DNA of 64,000 bases from Starkeya sp. ORNL1 (GTDB lineage Bacteria; Pseudomonadota; Alphaproteobacteria; Rhizobiales; Xanthobacteraceae), in NCBI RefSeq assembly GCF_012971745.1, contig NZ_CP048834.1:186001-250000 (forward strand), read 5' to 3'. Below, piece by piece: positions 34,845 through 46,863 of the stretch (position 1 is the stretch's first letter; every line of letters begins with the position of its first letter). The translations under genes and the position numbers were made by a program. The notes beneath the pieces were generated by a model. That model did no database searches. It saw only the letters and a program-made list of their open reading frames with translations, and was not told the origin of the DNA.

Positions 34845-36014
34845 TCAGGGAAGGCCGCAGACCGGGACCGCTGCCTTGCGGCCAGCCGTGAACAGCACCA
34901 GCGACAGACCGGACGCGGCCGCCACGGCGCCTGCGACGGCGACGGCGGGGTAGCCCAGCCCGCCGGCGATGACCGCGCCACCCAGCGCCGCGCCCACGGC
35001 GTTGCCAAGGTTGAAGGCGCCGATATTTACCGATGAGGCGAGGTTCGGCGCATCCGATGCGGCGGCCATCACTCGCATCTGCAGCGGTGGCACCAGCGCG
35101 AAGCTCGCCACCCCCCACAGGAAGATCAGGACGGCGCTGGGCGCGGCGAACGGCATCGCCGCGGCGAAGGCCACCAGCAGAGCGATCAGCGCGGCCAGTG
35201 TGACGATAAGCGTACGGTCCACCGAGCGGTCGGCGAACCGGCCACCCAGCCAGTTGCCGAAAGTGAGACCGACACCATAGGTCACCAGCATAGCCGTGAC
35301 GAAGCCGATGGAAGCCTGCGTCTCCTGCTGCAGGATCGGTGCGATATAGGTGAACACCGTGAACATGGCGGTAGAGCTCAGCACGGTGAGAGCCAGCGCC
35401 AGCAGCACCGGGGGGCGGCCGAGCACCTTCAGTTCCGAGATCATGTCGCCGGCCGCTTCAGCTGGAGTATTGGGAAGCGTCAGCCGCAGCGATGTCATGG
35501 CGACAACGCCGAGCACTGCGATGCCCCAGAACGCCGCGCGCCAACCGATCAGGTCGCCGGCCCAGGTGGCCAACGGCACGCCGACGACATTGGCAGTGGT
35601 CAGGCCCATGAACATGGCGGCGACCGCGCCGGCACGCCTGTTTTCCGGCACCAGGCTGGCCGCGACGATTGAGCCGACACCGAAGAAGGCGCCGTGGTTC
35701 AGCGAGGTGATCAGCCGCGCCGCCAACAGCATCTCGTAGCTGGTCGACAGCGCCGCCATGAGGTTGCCGATGGTGAAGATCGCCATGAGGCTGATCAGCA
35801 AAGCACGGCGCGGCACCCGGCCGGTCGTGAGCGTCATCAGTGGCGCACCCAGCATGACGCCGACGGCATAGGCGCTGATCAGCAGTCCGGCACTGGGGAT
35901 CGACACGCCAAGATCGCCGGCGATCACCGGCAGCAGGCCCATCGGCGCGAATTCAGTCACGCCGATGCCGAATGCGCCCGCGGCCAGCGCGAGAAGAGGT
36001 GGATTGAGTTTCAT
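34845..36014 (-). CDS. MFS transporter (AraJ/YdhP-like efflux type)
   Basis: A 389-residue major facilitator with 12 predicted helices. The start LLALAAGAFGIGVTEFAPMG and the loop LMTLTTGRVPRRALL are typical of the sugar-efflux (SotB/AraJ/YdhP) group. The start at 36014 lacks the 25 extra ORF residues, which have no membrane character. It diverges from the LysR gene 121 bp away, a common efflux/regulator pair. Confidence 0.88.
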   Translation of the reverse strand: MKLNPPLLALAAGAFGIGVTEFAPMGLLPVIAGDLGVSIPSAGLLISAYAVGVMLGAPLMTLTTGRVPRRALLISLMAIFTIGNLMAALSTSYEMLLAARLITSLNHGAFFGVGSIVAASLVPENRRAGAVAAMFMGLTTANVVGVPLATWAGDLIGWRAAFWGIAVLGVVAMTSLRLTLPNTPAEAAGDMISELKVLGRPPVLLALALTVLSSTAMFTVFTYIAPILQQETQASIGFVTAMLVTYGVGLTFGNWLGGRFADRSVDRTLIVTLAALIALLVAFAAAMPFAAPSAVLIFLWGVASFALVPPLQMRVMAAASDAPNLASSVNIGAFNLGNAVGAALGGAVIAGGLGYPAVAVAGAVAAASGLSLVLFTAGRKAAVPVCGLP

Positions 36015-36135
36015 GGCGAGATCGCTCAAGGGGATTGAGGGGCACTTGGGATTGCATTTCCCCAGTGAGATGGACGGTCCCCTCGTCACAGAGTAGGCCT
36101 GTCACAGGCCAAGTATTTTTGATCTGGGTGCAAAG

Positions 36136-37032
36136 ATGGTGATGGAGGGTGCGGACCGCGCACGGGAGCTCGCAGTCTTCTCCACGATTGCGCGCACGGG
36201 CAGCTTCTCCGCCGCTGGCCGCTCGCTTGGCCTCACGCCATCAGCGGTCAGCCGGACCATTGACCGAATCGAGGCGCGTCTGGGCGTGCGATTACTTATC
36301 AGGACGACCCGCGCGCTGACCCTGACGGCGGAGGGCCAGAGCTATCTCAGCGCCGCCCGGCGCATCCTGGCGGACCTCGACGAGGCGGAGCGGGTCGTCG
36401 CTGATCAGGGCGCACCGCGCGGACGGCTGCGGGTGAGCGCTGCCCTCTCGCATGGCCGTCTTTGCGTCGTGCCTTTGCTGGGCGATTTCGTCCGCCAGTA
36501 TCCGCATATCCTCGTCGATCTGAGCCTGACGGACACGGTCGTCAACGTCGCAGCGGGCCAAGCGGATGTTGCGATCAGGTTCGGTCCGCTGGCGGACAGC
36601 GCGTTGACGGCGCGGCGGATCGGCGAGACCGGTCGCTGCGTCGTGGCCTCGCCCGCCTATCTGACGCGGCACGGCACACCGCGGGTGCCGGAGGACCTGC
36701 TCCAGCACAATTGCCTGAACTTCAATTTCCGCCGTGCCGAGCCGGGATGGCCGTTCCGCCGGGAAGGGCGCGATTATGCACTGACCGTGACCGGGACCAT
36801 CGAAGCCAATAATGGCGAGACACTGGGACAGCTTGCATTGGACGGCGTGGGAATAACGCGCGTCGGCAATTTCGGCGTCGCCAACGACATCGCGGCCGGC
36901 CGTCTCGTATCCCTCCTGGAAGCCTTCAATCCGGGCGACGTTGAGCCGATCCATGCCGTCTTTGTTGGCGGCGCCAACATGCCCGCGCGCGTGCGCGTCT
37001 TCGTCGACTATCTGGCCGAACGCCTACGCTGA
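36136..37032 (+). CDS. LysR-family transcriptional regulator (divergent from MFS)
   Basis: A 298-residue LysR protein: HTH about residues 8-66 (ELAVFSTIARTGSFSAAGRS, then LTPSAVSRTIDRIEARLG) and a typical effector domain (LSHGRLCVVPLLGDF, DVAIRFGPLADSAL). A second ATG two codons later (36142) is equally likely. Divergent with the MFS gene, which it probably controls. Confidence 0.9.
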   Translation: MVMEGADRARELAVFSTIARTGSFSAAGRSLGLTPSAVSRTIDRIEARLGVRLLIRTTRALTLTAEGQSYLSAARRILADLDEAERVVADQGAPRGRLRVSAALSHGRLCVVPLLGDFVRQYPHILVDLSLTDTVVNVAAGQADVAIRFGPLADSALTARRIGETGRCVVASPAYLTRHGTPRVPEDLLQHNCLNFNFRRAEPGWPFRREGRDYALTVTGTIEANNGETLGQLALDGVGITRVGNFGVANDIAAGRLVSLLEAFNPGDVEPIHAVFVGGANMPARVRVFVDYLAERLR

Positions 37033-37390
37033 AGTCGTCCATCTGAACCATCATTCTTGCCAAAGCTGGGAAGGCGTCATTGCGCGGCATTCCATCTTCC
37101 ACTCTACCCGCACGATTGGTGGGCGACGGGCGGCTAACTAGAATGAAGTCGCGGACTTCGCTGTTGCCGCAAAAGATGAAGACTATATCGCCCTCATCGG
37201 CGACGCTCAGGTGAAGCAATTGTCGAAGCGATTTCAGAGGTAGGTTCTGTGCTTCATCGAGAATGACAACTGGCGTGCTGTAGTAAAATTTGAGGAGCCG
37301 GCTTTCAACGTCGTGGATGCTGCCACCGGGAACGACGCCGAGTTCATCACATAGGGCTCTCAGGAGGGCTTGGAGCGACCCGCTGAGCAC
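36926..37390 (-). pseudogene. Truncated AAA ATPase of a Mu/Tn7-like transposon (MuB/TniB-type)
   Basis: The frame contains the Walker B motif VVILDEAQNL and a sensor-1-like DIVFIFCGNSEV, as in transposition-regulator ATPases (MuB, TniB, TnsC, ExeA-like). The Walker A region is missing, and the recognisable part begins only at LQALLRALCDELG. At the other end it runs into unrelated sequence under the LysR gene. Only about 37140-37390 is recognisable. It lies downstream of the broken transposase on the same strand, the normal gene order. Confidence 0.65.
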
Positions 37391-38150
37391 TTGCGTGACC
37401 GTAAAGAGGTGAGCGGCGAGCGGCTGTTGAGGTCGCCGCGCTGAGGCTTGTGCTCATAGAGCGTCAGGCACGCGGCTATCTGAATACGCAAATCCTGGAG
37501 CGTTCCGGGGAACGGCTCGGTCGGGCACTCGACCTTGGCGGTCTTTTTGTTCGTGCGGTCGCCGCCTGCCCAGCCGAGGAGGGCGCAGAAGTAGCGTTGT
37601 TCCAGGATGCCGAAGATGCCTTCAATGGCCTTTGCAGAGGCGTTGCAAGGGCGGGCGCGTACGATCTGGGACGAGCGCTCGCCACCGCCATACTCAACGC
37701 GTTCCACAAGCTTCATGGCGTCGTCGGCGAAATCCGCTCAACCGTATTCCGATTCGTTGTCCAGATAGAGGCCACGTGGCATGCCCCACGCCGGATCCTG
37801 CGTCATTCGGATGAAGCTGGCGATCACGTCGGCATTGCGAATGCCCTCGCCCTTGCCGAGAAGGAGGAGATCGAGGCGTATCCGGTTTGTCGCCTGATCC
37901 AGCCATGCAATGGCTTTCGGCCAAGCCTCCGAACCGTCTTCGCGGAGCATTACCATATCGAGGTGATGGACATCGCCGACGACGAGCTGCATGGGCTCCA
38001 TGCCGACCCGTGTCCGCCGAATGCGCGGCCGCGCATCTTCATATGCCTTACCGTCGCGATTGATGACGGCGACAGCACGGAACTGCGCTTCCTGTTGTCC
38101 GTTTGACGAAGGCCCATCCTCTTCATTTTCAATGGCTTCGTGTCGCGGAA
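37360..38150 (-). pseudogene. Broken Mu/Tn7-like DDE transposase
   Basis: Recognisable rve-type catalytic core: first Asp in VVGDVHHLDMVML, second in LYLDNESEYG, and the Glu in KAIEGIFGILEQRYF. An in-frame TGA at 37738-37740 interrupts the gene between the second Asp and the Glu. The N-terminal DNA-binding domains are absent: the frame can be followed upstream (AYEDARPRIRRTRVGMEP) only to about 38150, where the putative right-end repeats lie. So the gene is both truncated and nonsense-mutated. It defines the transposition module of a decayed element. Confidence 0.75.
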
Positions 38151-38187
38151 CGACAAAAAGCGTTGGTGATCAGAACGACAACAATCG
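38149..38187 (+). repeat. Paired repeats, putative transposon right end
   Basis: AACGACAAAAAGCG (38149-38162, continuing TTGG) and AACGACAACAATCG (38174-38187) are 25 bp apart. The same pair with identical 25-bp spacing is at 16223-16261, and an inverted pair is at 16277-16308. They sit at the 5' edge of the transposase remnant and about 60 bp before the recA SOS box. Confidence 0.6.
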
Positions 38188-38245
38188 TTTGCGCCTCCAT
38201 CATCGCCATTTCGACCGTGTCGCATAAGAACATATTGCGAACTGA

Positions 38246-38260
38246 GAACAAAAAGGGTAC
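38246..38260. promoter_or_regulatory. LexA (SOS) box of recA
   Basis: GAAC-AAAAAGG-GTAC, i.e. GAAC-N7-GTAC, lies 64 bp before the recA start codon. Alphaproteobacterial LexA boxes are direct repeats of GAAC (or GTTC) spaced seven bases; one base of the second half differs. Expected control: LexA repression lifted by DNA damage. Confidence 0.75.
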
Positions 38261-38324
38261 AGGTATCTCAATCCCTGAACAGCTCATTTTCAACGCCCCC
38301 TTGCATGCGACACGGAGCCCAGCA

Positions 38325-39407
38325 ATGACTCAAGCGACGTTGCGACTCGTCGAAGGATCTTCCATGGACAAGGCCAAGGCGCTGGATGCAGCGCTCACCC
38401 AGATCGAGCGGCATTTCGGCAAAGGCTCGATCATGCGGCTCGGCAAAAACGACAAGGTCATGGAGATCGAGACGGTCTCGACCGGCTCGCTCGGGCTTGA
38501 TATCGCGCTCGGCGTCGGCGGCCTGCCGCGCGGGCGCGTGGTCGAGATCTTTGGACCGGAATCTTCCGGCAAGACCACGCTGGCGCTGCACACCATTGCC
38601 GAGGCCCAGAAGAAGGGCGGCATCTGCGCCTTCATCGACGCCGAGCACGCGCTCGATCCGATCTATGCCCGCAAGCTCGGGGTCGATCTCGACAATCTCT
38701 TGATCTCCCAGCCGGATGCCGGTGAGCAGGCGCTGGAGATCGCCGACACTCTGGTGCGCTCCGGCGCGGTCGATGTGCTGGTGGTGGATTCGGTGGCCGC
38801 GCTCACTCCGCGCGCCGAGCTCGACGGCGAGATGGGCGACAGCCAGCCCGGCATGCAGGCGCGGCTGATGAGCCAGGCACTGCGCAAGCTCACCGCCTCG
38901 ATCTCCAAGTCCAACACCATGGTGATCTTCATCAACCAGATCCGCATGAAGATCGGGGTGATGTACGGCAGCCCGGAGACCACGACGGGCGGCAACGCGC
39001 TGAAATTCTATGCCTCGGTCCGGCTCGATATCCGCCGCATCGGCTCGATCAAGGAGCGCGACGAGGTGGTCGGCAACCAGACCCGAGTCAAGGTGGTGAA
39101 GAACAAGCTGGCGCCGCCGTTCAAGCAGGTCGAGTTCGACATCATGTATGGCGAGGGCGTCTCCAAGATGGGCGAACTGATCGACCTCGGCGTGAAGGCC
39201 GGCGTGGTCGAGAAGTCCGGCGCCTGGTTCTCCTATGACAGCCAGCGCCTCGGCCAGGGCCGCGAGAACGCCAAGAACTTCCTGCGTCAGAATCCCGACG
39301 TCTCCGGCCGTATCGAAGCGACCATCCGCCAGAATGCCGGCCTCATCGCCGAGCAGATCCTCGCCGGCAGCGGCGAAGAGGATGACAGCGACGGCGACGG
39401 CGAATGA
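38325..39407 (+). CDS. recA: Recombinase A
   Basis: A 360-residue RecA, the strand-exchange protein of homologous recombination and coprotease of the SOS response. Walker A is GPESSGKT (77-84), the L2 loop contains [23 protein letters not shown] (only part quoted: [12 protein letters not shown]) and Walker [14 protein letters not shown] text is [10 protein letters not shown]. The ATG at 38325 follows CGGAG; the ORF extends upstream into the transposon border. A second in-frame ATG lies at 38364. The SOS box precedes it. Confidence 0.98.
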   Translation: MTQATLRLVEGSSMDKAKALDAALTQIERHFGKGSIMRLGKNDKVMEIETVSTGSLGLDIALGVGGLPRGRVVEIFGPESSGKTTLALHTIAEAQKKGGICAFIDAEHALDPIYARKLGVDLDNLLISQPDAGEQALEIADTLVRSGAVDVLVVDSVAALTPRAELDGEMGDSQPGMQARLMSQALRKLTASISKSNTMVIFINQIRMKIGVMYGSPETTTGGNALKFYASVRLDIRRIGSIKERDEVVGNQTRVKVVKNKLAPPFKQVEFDIMYGEGVSKMGELIDLGVKAGVVEKSGAWFSYDSQRLGQGRENAKNFLRQNPDVSGRIEATIRQNAGLIAEQILAGSGEEDDSDGDGE

Positions 39408-39557
39408 AGGGCGGGCGGGGCGACGGATCGGTGGGGTGAGCGACGCCGCCTTTCTGGACAAGCTTTTGACGCGTCGTTAGAACCGGGGCTCGCGCCTCGT
39501 GCGCGGGCCGGTGGTCGTTCCTCGCCGGTTATCTGGTAACCGGCGGACTTGGGTTCG

Positions 39558-42212
<2,655 letters not shown>

Positions 42213-43049
42213 GTCACATACCCATAAAGGGATTCCCTGCGGCTCGGTGTTCTGATTCATTGATCTCAGCCTTGGAGGTTGAGATGGCGCGATTTGACCT
42301 GACGGATTTCGAGTGGTCGGTGATCGAGCCACTTCTGCCGACGAAGGTGCGCGGGGTTGCACGCGTGGATGACCGTCGCGTTCTGAACGGCATCTTCTGG
42401 CGCCTGCGCACCGGGGCGCCATGGGCCGATATCCCTTCGCGCTATGGCCCTCATACGACCTGCGTGAACCGCTTCAACCGGTGGCGCAAGGCCGGCCACT
42501 GGGCGCGCATTCTGAAAGCCGTATCAGCTGCTTACGATGGCGATATCCAGATGATCGACGCCTCGTCGATCCGCGTTCACCAGCATGCCGCCAACGGCCA
42601 AAAAAAGACGAGCGATCCCGTTGCATGGGTCGCTCGCGCGGCGGCCTGACCACCAAGATCCACGCGCTCGTCGACGCCGAAGGCCGCCCGATCCGCCTGA
42701 AGCTCACCGAGGGCCAAGCTCACGACGGGCGCTCGGCCACCGACATGCTGGACGCGGTCGAGCCGGGAAACATCCTTCTCGCCGACAGGGCCTATGACAG
42801 CGACGCCTTGCGAGACGAGATGGCTGGGCGCGGCGCATGGGCCAATGTTCGCGCCATGCCCAACAGGGTCAAAACCCTCGCCTTCAACGCCTGGCTCTAC
42901 CGCCAACGCAACGCTGTCGAGCGCTTCTTCAACAAACTCAAACACTTCAGGGCCGTCGCCACCCGCTACGACAAGCGAGACGACAATTTCCTCGCCTCAA
43001 TCCAGCTCGCTTCAATTCGCATCTGGCTGCGAAGTTATGAGTCGGTCAC
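42213..43049 (+). mobile_element. IS5-family (IS427 group) insertion sequence
   Basis: An 837-bp element with imperfect 15-bp terminal inverted repeats (GTCACATACCCATAA at the left; the right end read inward is GTGACCGACTCATAA, 11 of 15 identical). It is flanked by CTAG at 42209-42212 and 43050-43053, a target duplication of the type used by this group. It carries one transposase in two frames with a slippery site. The left copy of CTAG contains the alaS stop and the right copy contains the transposase stop. Confidence 0.85.
42284..42649 (+). CDS. IS427-type transposase, ORF A
   Basis: A 121-residue product with the N-terminal transposase part: FDLTDFEWSVIEPLLP, LNGIFWRLRTGAPWADIP and MIDASSIRVHQHAA, the last carrying the first catalytic Asp. 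GGAGG precedes the ATG. Near its end the sequence CAAAAAAAG (A AAA AAG slippery heptamer at about 42600-42607) permits -1 frameshifting into ORF B, which makes the full transposase. ORF A alone ends in VAWVARAAA. Confidence 0.85.
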   Translation: MARFDLTDFEWSVIEPLLPTKVRGVARVDDRRVLNGIFWRLRTGAPWADIPSRYGPHTTCVNRFNRWRKAGHWARILKAVSAAYDGDIQMIDASSIRVHQHAANGQKKTSDPVAWVARAAA

Positions 43050-43053
43050 CTAG
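42604..43053 (+). CDS. IS427-type transposase, ORF B (frameshift continuation)
   Basis: The C-terminal catalytic part in the -1 frame. After the slippery site it continues DERSRCMGRSRGGLTTKIHA, then LLADRAYDSDALR (second Asp) and RNAVERFFNKLKHFRAVATRYDK with the catalytic Glu and the YREK-like signature. It has no own start near the junction; translation depends on frameshifting in ORF A. The TAG stop (43051-43053) lies in the flanking CTAG, outside the IS ends. Confidence 0.8.
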   Translation, partial: KDERSRCMGRSRGGLTTKIHALVDAEGRPIRLKLTEGQAHDGRSATDMLDAVEPGNILLADRAYDSDALRDEMAGRGAWANVRAMPNRVKTLAFNAWLYRQRNAVERFFNKLKHFRAVATRYDKRDDNFLASIQLASIRIWLRSYESVT

Positions 43054-43147
43054 GGCCCTTTCCGTCCGCGCGGAATCGTGCGAACGATAGAAAGTGCTCT
43101 AGATTCAACAGGCTGGAGCAGGTCCTAGTTGCCGCAGGGGAGCGGCC

Positions 43148-44461
43148 ATGACGCGTAGCGGGTCTCGGCGGCAAAGTATGGGCGCGAGGCTCCGGCATGT
43201 CGTCCGGACGTTCGTCAAGAATTGGCCGGTCGGCCGGCTGCGGCGGCGCTGCTACGAGGTGCTGGAACGGGATTCCGCGCGCGACAAGCTCGCCGAGCGG
43301 ATCAATCTCGCGCTCATCGCGCTCATCGTCGCCAATGTGGCTGCCGCGGTGCTGGAAACGGTGCCGGAACTGTTCCTGCGCGACCGGCCGGAATTCCATG
43401 CGCTTGAGCTGGTGTCACTGGTCGTATTCGCCGTGGAGTATGCGCTGCGGATCTGGGTGGCGCCGGAAAACCCGCGCTATCGCGGCCTGTCCAAGCGAGC
43501 GGCGCGCCGCCGCTATGTGGTGACGCCGACGGCGCTGATCGATCTCGTCGCCTGGCTGCCCTTCGTACTCGGCCCGCTCCTGGGCTTCGACTTGCGCACC
43601 CTCGCTATATTGCGGCTGCTGCGCTTCGTGAAGCTGGTGCGGTATTCGCCGGGCCTGCAGTCGCTGCTGGAGGTGCTGCGCAGCGAGCGCCAGTCGCTGG
43701 TTGCCTGCCTGTGGCTGGTCGCGGGGGCAGTGCTGGTTTTCGCCTCCGCCATGTATCTGGCGGAAGGCACGGTGCAACCGGACAAGTTCGGCTCGATCCC
43801 GGCCGCCATGTGGTGGGCGATCACCACCGTGACCACGGTCGGCTACGGCGATGCCTTTCCGGTAACGGTGATCGGCCGCATGATCGGCGCCTGCACCATG
43901 CTTACCGGCATCATCATGATCGCGCTGCCGGTCGGCATCACCGCCACCGCCTTCGTCGAGGTGATCAAGCGGCGTGATTTCATCGTCACCTGGGGCATGG
44001 TCGCCCGGGTGCCGCTGTTCGCCGACCTCGATGCCGCCGGTATCGGCGAAATCCATCGGCTGCTCTCCTCCCATATTGCGGAGAATAACGACGTGATCGT
44101 GCGCAAGGGCGATGTCGGCCGCTGCATGTATTTCATCGCCTCCGGCGAGGTCGAGATCGAATTGCCGGGCGGCCCGCTGATGATCGGGGAGGGCGATTTC
44201 TTCGGTGAGCTCGCGCTGATCCGGCACACCTTGCGCACCGCGACAGTCCGGGCGCGCGGCCGCTGCATGCTGCTGGTGCTGGACGGCGCGCATCTCGACG
44301 AGTTGATGCACAACCGTCCGGAGATCGGCCACCGCATCCGCGCCCACGCCAGGCGGGCGGATGCGCCGGAGCCGGTCGCGCCGAAGGGAGATATCGCCGC
44401 CGTCGAGATGGAGTCGGCTGTCGTCGTGGAATCATCGTCGCCGCAGGAGGCCAAAGGCTGA
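43148..44461 (+). CDS. Cyclic-nucleotide-gated potassium channel (MlotiK1-like)
   Basis: A 437-residue channel. About residues 50-270 form six helices with S4-like basic residues; the selectivity filter TTVGYGD lies in WAITTVTTVGYGDAFPVT. A C-linker leads to a cNMP-binding domain (MYFIASGEVEIELPGG, then DFFGELALIRHTLRTATV with the cAMP-contacting Arg-Thr). The layout equals the Mesorhizobium MlotiK1 channel. A C-terminal acidic tail follows. Independent of its neighbours; a terminator hairpin separates it from icd. Confidence 0.9.
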   Translation: MTRSGSRRQSMGARLRHVVRTFVKNWPVGRLRRRCYEVLERDSARDKLAERINLALIALIVANVAAAVLETVPELFLRDRPEFHALELVSLVVFAVEYALRIWVAPENPRYRGLSKRAARRRYVVTPTALIDLVAWLPFVLGPLLGFDLRTLAILRLLRFVKLVRYSPGLQSLLEVLRSERQSLVACLWLVAGAVLVFASAMYLAEGTVQPDKFGSIPAAMWWAITTVTTVGYGDAFPVTVIGRMIGACTMLTGIIMIALPVGITATAFVEVIKRRDFIVTWGMVARVPLFADLDAAGIGEIHRLLSSHIAENNDVIVRKGDVGRCMYFIASGEVEIELPGGPLMIGEGDFFGELALIRHTLRTATVRARGRCMLLVLDGAHLDELMHNRPEIGHRIRAHARRADAPEPVAPKGDIAAVEMESAVVVESSSPQEAKG

Positions 44462-44481
44462 TTCCAACCCGCGAACATGAA

Positions 44482-44505
44482 TCGGCCCGCGCGAACGCGG
44501 GCCGA
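44482..44505. terminator. Bidirectional terminator between channel gene and icd
   Basis: TCGGCCCGCG, loop CGAA, CGCGGGCCGA: perfect 10-bp stem in the gap between the converging channel and icd genes. GC-rich without a T run, likely shared by both. Confidence 0.6.
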
Positions 44506-44549
44506 CGTGTTCAGGTCTCTCGCCGCCAGGCAGGCGGCGGAGTGCAATC

Positions 44550-45761
44550 TTAGGCGAGCGCCTTGCTGAGATTCTCGGAGATCTTGTCGAGGAAGCCGGT
44601 GGTGGAGAGCCACTTCTGGTCGGCACCGACCAGGAGCGCGAGGTCCTTGGTCATGTAGCCGCTCTCCACCGTGTCGACGCACACCTTCTCCAGCGTGGCG
44701 GCGAAGGCGGCGAGATCGGCATTGTCGTCGAGCTTGGCGCGGTGGGAGAGACCGCGGGTCCAAGCGAAGATCGAGGCGATGGAGTTGGTCGAGGTCTCCT
44801 TGCCCTTCTGGTGCTCGCGATAGTGGCGGGTGACGGTGCCGTGGGCGGCTTCGGCTTCCACGGTCTTGCCGTCCGGCGTCATCAGCACCGAGGTCATCAG
44901 GCCGAGCGAGCCGAAGCCCTGCGCCACGATGTCGGACTGCACGTCGCCATCATAGTTCTTGCACGCCCAGACATAGCCGCCGGACCACTTCAGCGCCGAG
45001 GCCACCATGTCGTCAATCAGGCGGTGCTCGTACCAGATCTTGCGCTTCTCGAACTCGGCCTTGAACTCGGCGTCGTAGATCTCCTGGAAGATCTTGCGGA
45101 AGCGGCCGTCATACTGCTTCAGGATGGTGTCCTTGGTGGAGAGGTACACCGGGTAGCTGCGCTGCAGTCCGTAATTCAGCGAGGCGCGGGCGAATTCGGC
45201 GATGGATTCGTCGATGTTGTACATCGCCATGGCGACGCCGCCGCCGGGGTAGTTATAGACCTCGTGCTCGATGGTCTCGCCATTGTCGCCGACGAACTTG
45301 ATGGTCAGCTTGCCCGAGCCGGGCACCACGAAGTCGGTGGCGCGGTACTGGTCGCCGAAGGCATGGCGGCCGACGATGATGGGCTGGGTCCAGCCGGGGA
45401 CCAGGCGCGGCACGTTCTTGCAGATGATCGGCTCGCGGAAGATCACACCGCCGAGGATGTTGCGGATGGTGCCGTTCGGCGAGCGCCACATCTTCTTGAG
45501 GTTGAATTCCTTCACCCGGCCGACGTCCGGCGTGATGGTGGCGCACTTCACGCCGACGCCGACCCGCTTGATCGCCTCGGCCGCATCCACTGTGACCTGG
45601 TCTTCGGTGAGGTCACGATTCTCGACGCCCAGATCGTAATATTCCAGGTCGATGTCGAGGTAGGGGTGGATCAGCTTGTCCTTGATATACTGCCAGATGA
45701 TACGGGTCATCTCGTCGCCGTCGAGTTCGACGACAGGATTTGCGACCTTGATCTTCGCCAT
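44550..45761 (-). CDS. icd: Isocitrate dehydrogenase (NADP+)
   Basis: A 403-residue NADP-dependent isocitrate dehydrogenase of the eukaryotic-like homodimeric type, the usual alphaproteobacterial form, oxidising isocitrate to 2-oxoglutarate in the TCA cycle. Landmarks: [14 protein letters not shown] at the start, [12 protein letters not shown] (phosphate-binding serine), [14 protein letters not shown] [19 protein letters not shown] and [10 protein letters not shown]. Single gene, facing the TrmJ-like gene. Confidence 0.96.
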   Translation of the reverse strand: MAKIKVANPVVELDGDEMTRIIWQYIKDKLIHPYLDIDLEYYDLGVENRDLTEDQVTVDAAEAIKRVGVGVKCATITPDVGRVKEFNLKKMWRSPNGTIRNILGGVIFREPIICKNVPRLVPGWTQPIIVGRHAFGDQYRATDFVVPGSGKLTIKFVGDNGETIEHEVYNYPGGGVAMAMYNIDESIAEFARASLNYGLQRSYPVYLSTKDTILKQYDGRFRKIFQEIYDAEFKAEFEKRKIWYEHRLIDDMVASALKWSGGYVWACKNYDGDVQSDIVAQGFGSLGLMTSVLMTPDGKTVEAEAAHGTVTRHYREHQKGKETSTNSIASIFAWTRGLSHRAKLDDNADLAAFAATLEKVCVDTVESGYMTKDLALLVGADQKWLSTTGFLDKISENLSKALA

Positions 45762-45966
45762 GGGTATCCCTCGCGCGGCGGTATCTTAATGAGGACTCGG
45801 CGGGCGTCCGCGCCTCGCTCGCCGGCATCGGGGTGATACCCCGGCTCAGCCGCACTGGAAAGCACGAGGCGCGCCATTTTTCCGCCCTGCGGGAAAATTG
45901 TGGTCCGGCTTCGCAACGCCGCGCAGGGCGGCTATACCCGCGGGCTTTGAGGGAGAAGCACGCGCA

Positions 45967-46776
45967 ATGCCAGGTTCGGGTACCGACAGCACCAAACCAT
46001 GGGCGGAAGGCGGGCCGGTGGTGATCCTGGTCGAGCCGCAGCTCGGCGAGAACATCGGCGCGGCGGCGCGCGCCATGGGCAATTTCGGGCTGTCGCGGCT
46101 GCGCCTCGTCAATCCGCGCGAGGCTTGGCCGAACCCGAAGTCGGTGACCTTCGCCTCGGGGGCGGACCGCATACTGGAGGGCGCGCAGCTCTTCCCGGAT
46201 GTGCGCTCGGCGATCGCCGACCTGAAGTTCGTCGCCGCCACCACGGCGCGCGAGCGTGGCATGGCAAAGCCGGTGTTCGGCGCCGACGCCATCGCCGAGC
46301 AGACCGCGGTGCGGCTTGCGGCGGGCGAGGATGTCGGCCTGCTGTTCGGGCGCGAGCGTACCGGCCTCTATACGGAAGAGGTCTCGCTGGCGGATGTGAT
46401 CCTGACGCTGCCGGTCAATCCCGCCTTCGCCTCGCTCAATCTCGGCATGGCGGTCGCCATCGTCGGCTATGAGTGGTTCAAGCGTGCCTCCTCCGGCGCG
46501 CTGCCATTCGCGCCACCGGAGCGCTCGCCTCTGGCCGACAAGGGCGACCTGCTGGCCTTCTTCGATCATATGGAGCGCGAGCTGCAGGAGGCAGCATTCT
46601 TCCGCTCGCCGGAGAAGCAGCCCTCCACTACGCGCAACATCCGCAACATCTTCCACCGCATCGGCCTCACACGGCAGGATCTGGCGACGCTGCACGGCAT
46701 GGTGACGGCGCTGGTCGAGGGGCGGGAAGGGCGGGCGCGCCGCAAGGCCGAGCACACGGCGCGCAAGGAGCGCTGA
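45967..46776 (+). CDS. trmJ: TrmJ-like tRNA (cytidine/uridine-2'-O-)methyltransferase
   Basis: A 269-residue SPOUT methyltransferase expected to methylate position 32 of tRNAs. Motif 1 is LVEPQLGENIGAAARAMGNF, followed by RLVNPREAWP; the SAM-binding knot has LLFGRERTGLY and LPVNPAFASLNLGMAVAI. A C-terminal helical extension (about residues 190-269) as in TrmJ. The ATG at 45967 fits; the ORF runs back to a TTG at 45898 without similarity. Confidence 0.9.
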   Translation: MPGSGTDSTKPWAEGGPVVILVEPQLGENIGAAARAMGNFGLSRLRLVNPREAWPNPKSVTFASGADRILEGAQLFPDVRSAIADLKFVAATTARERGMAKPVFGADAIAEQTAVRLAAGEDVGLLFGRERTGLYTEEVSLADVILTLPVNPAFASLNLGMAVAIVGYEWFKRASSGALPFAPPERSPLADKGDLLAFFDHMERELQEAAFFRSPEKQPSTTRNIRNIFHRIGLTRQDLATLHGMVTALVEGREGRARRKAEHTARKER

Positions 46777-46863
46777 GCGGGTGAAGCATTCCTGACGTCA
46801 TTGCGGCGTCACGGCCACGTCGAATGGTTCGGCCTCCAGTCCCCAACGGAGGAATCGGCCATC

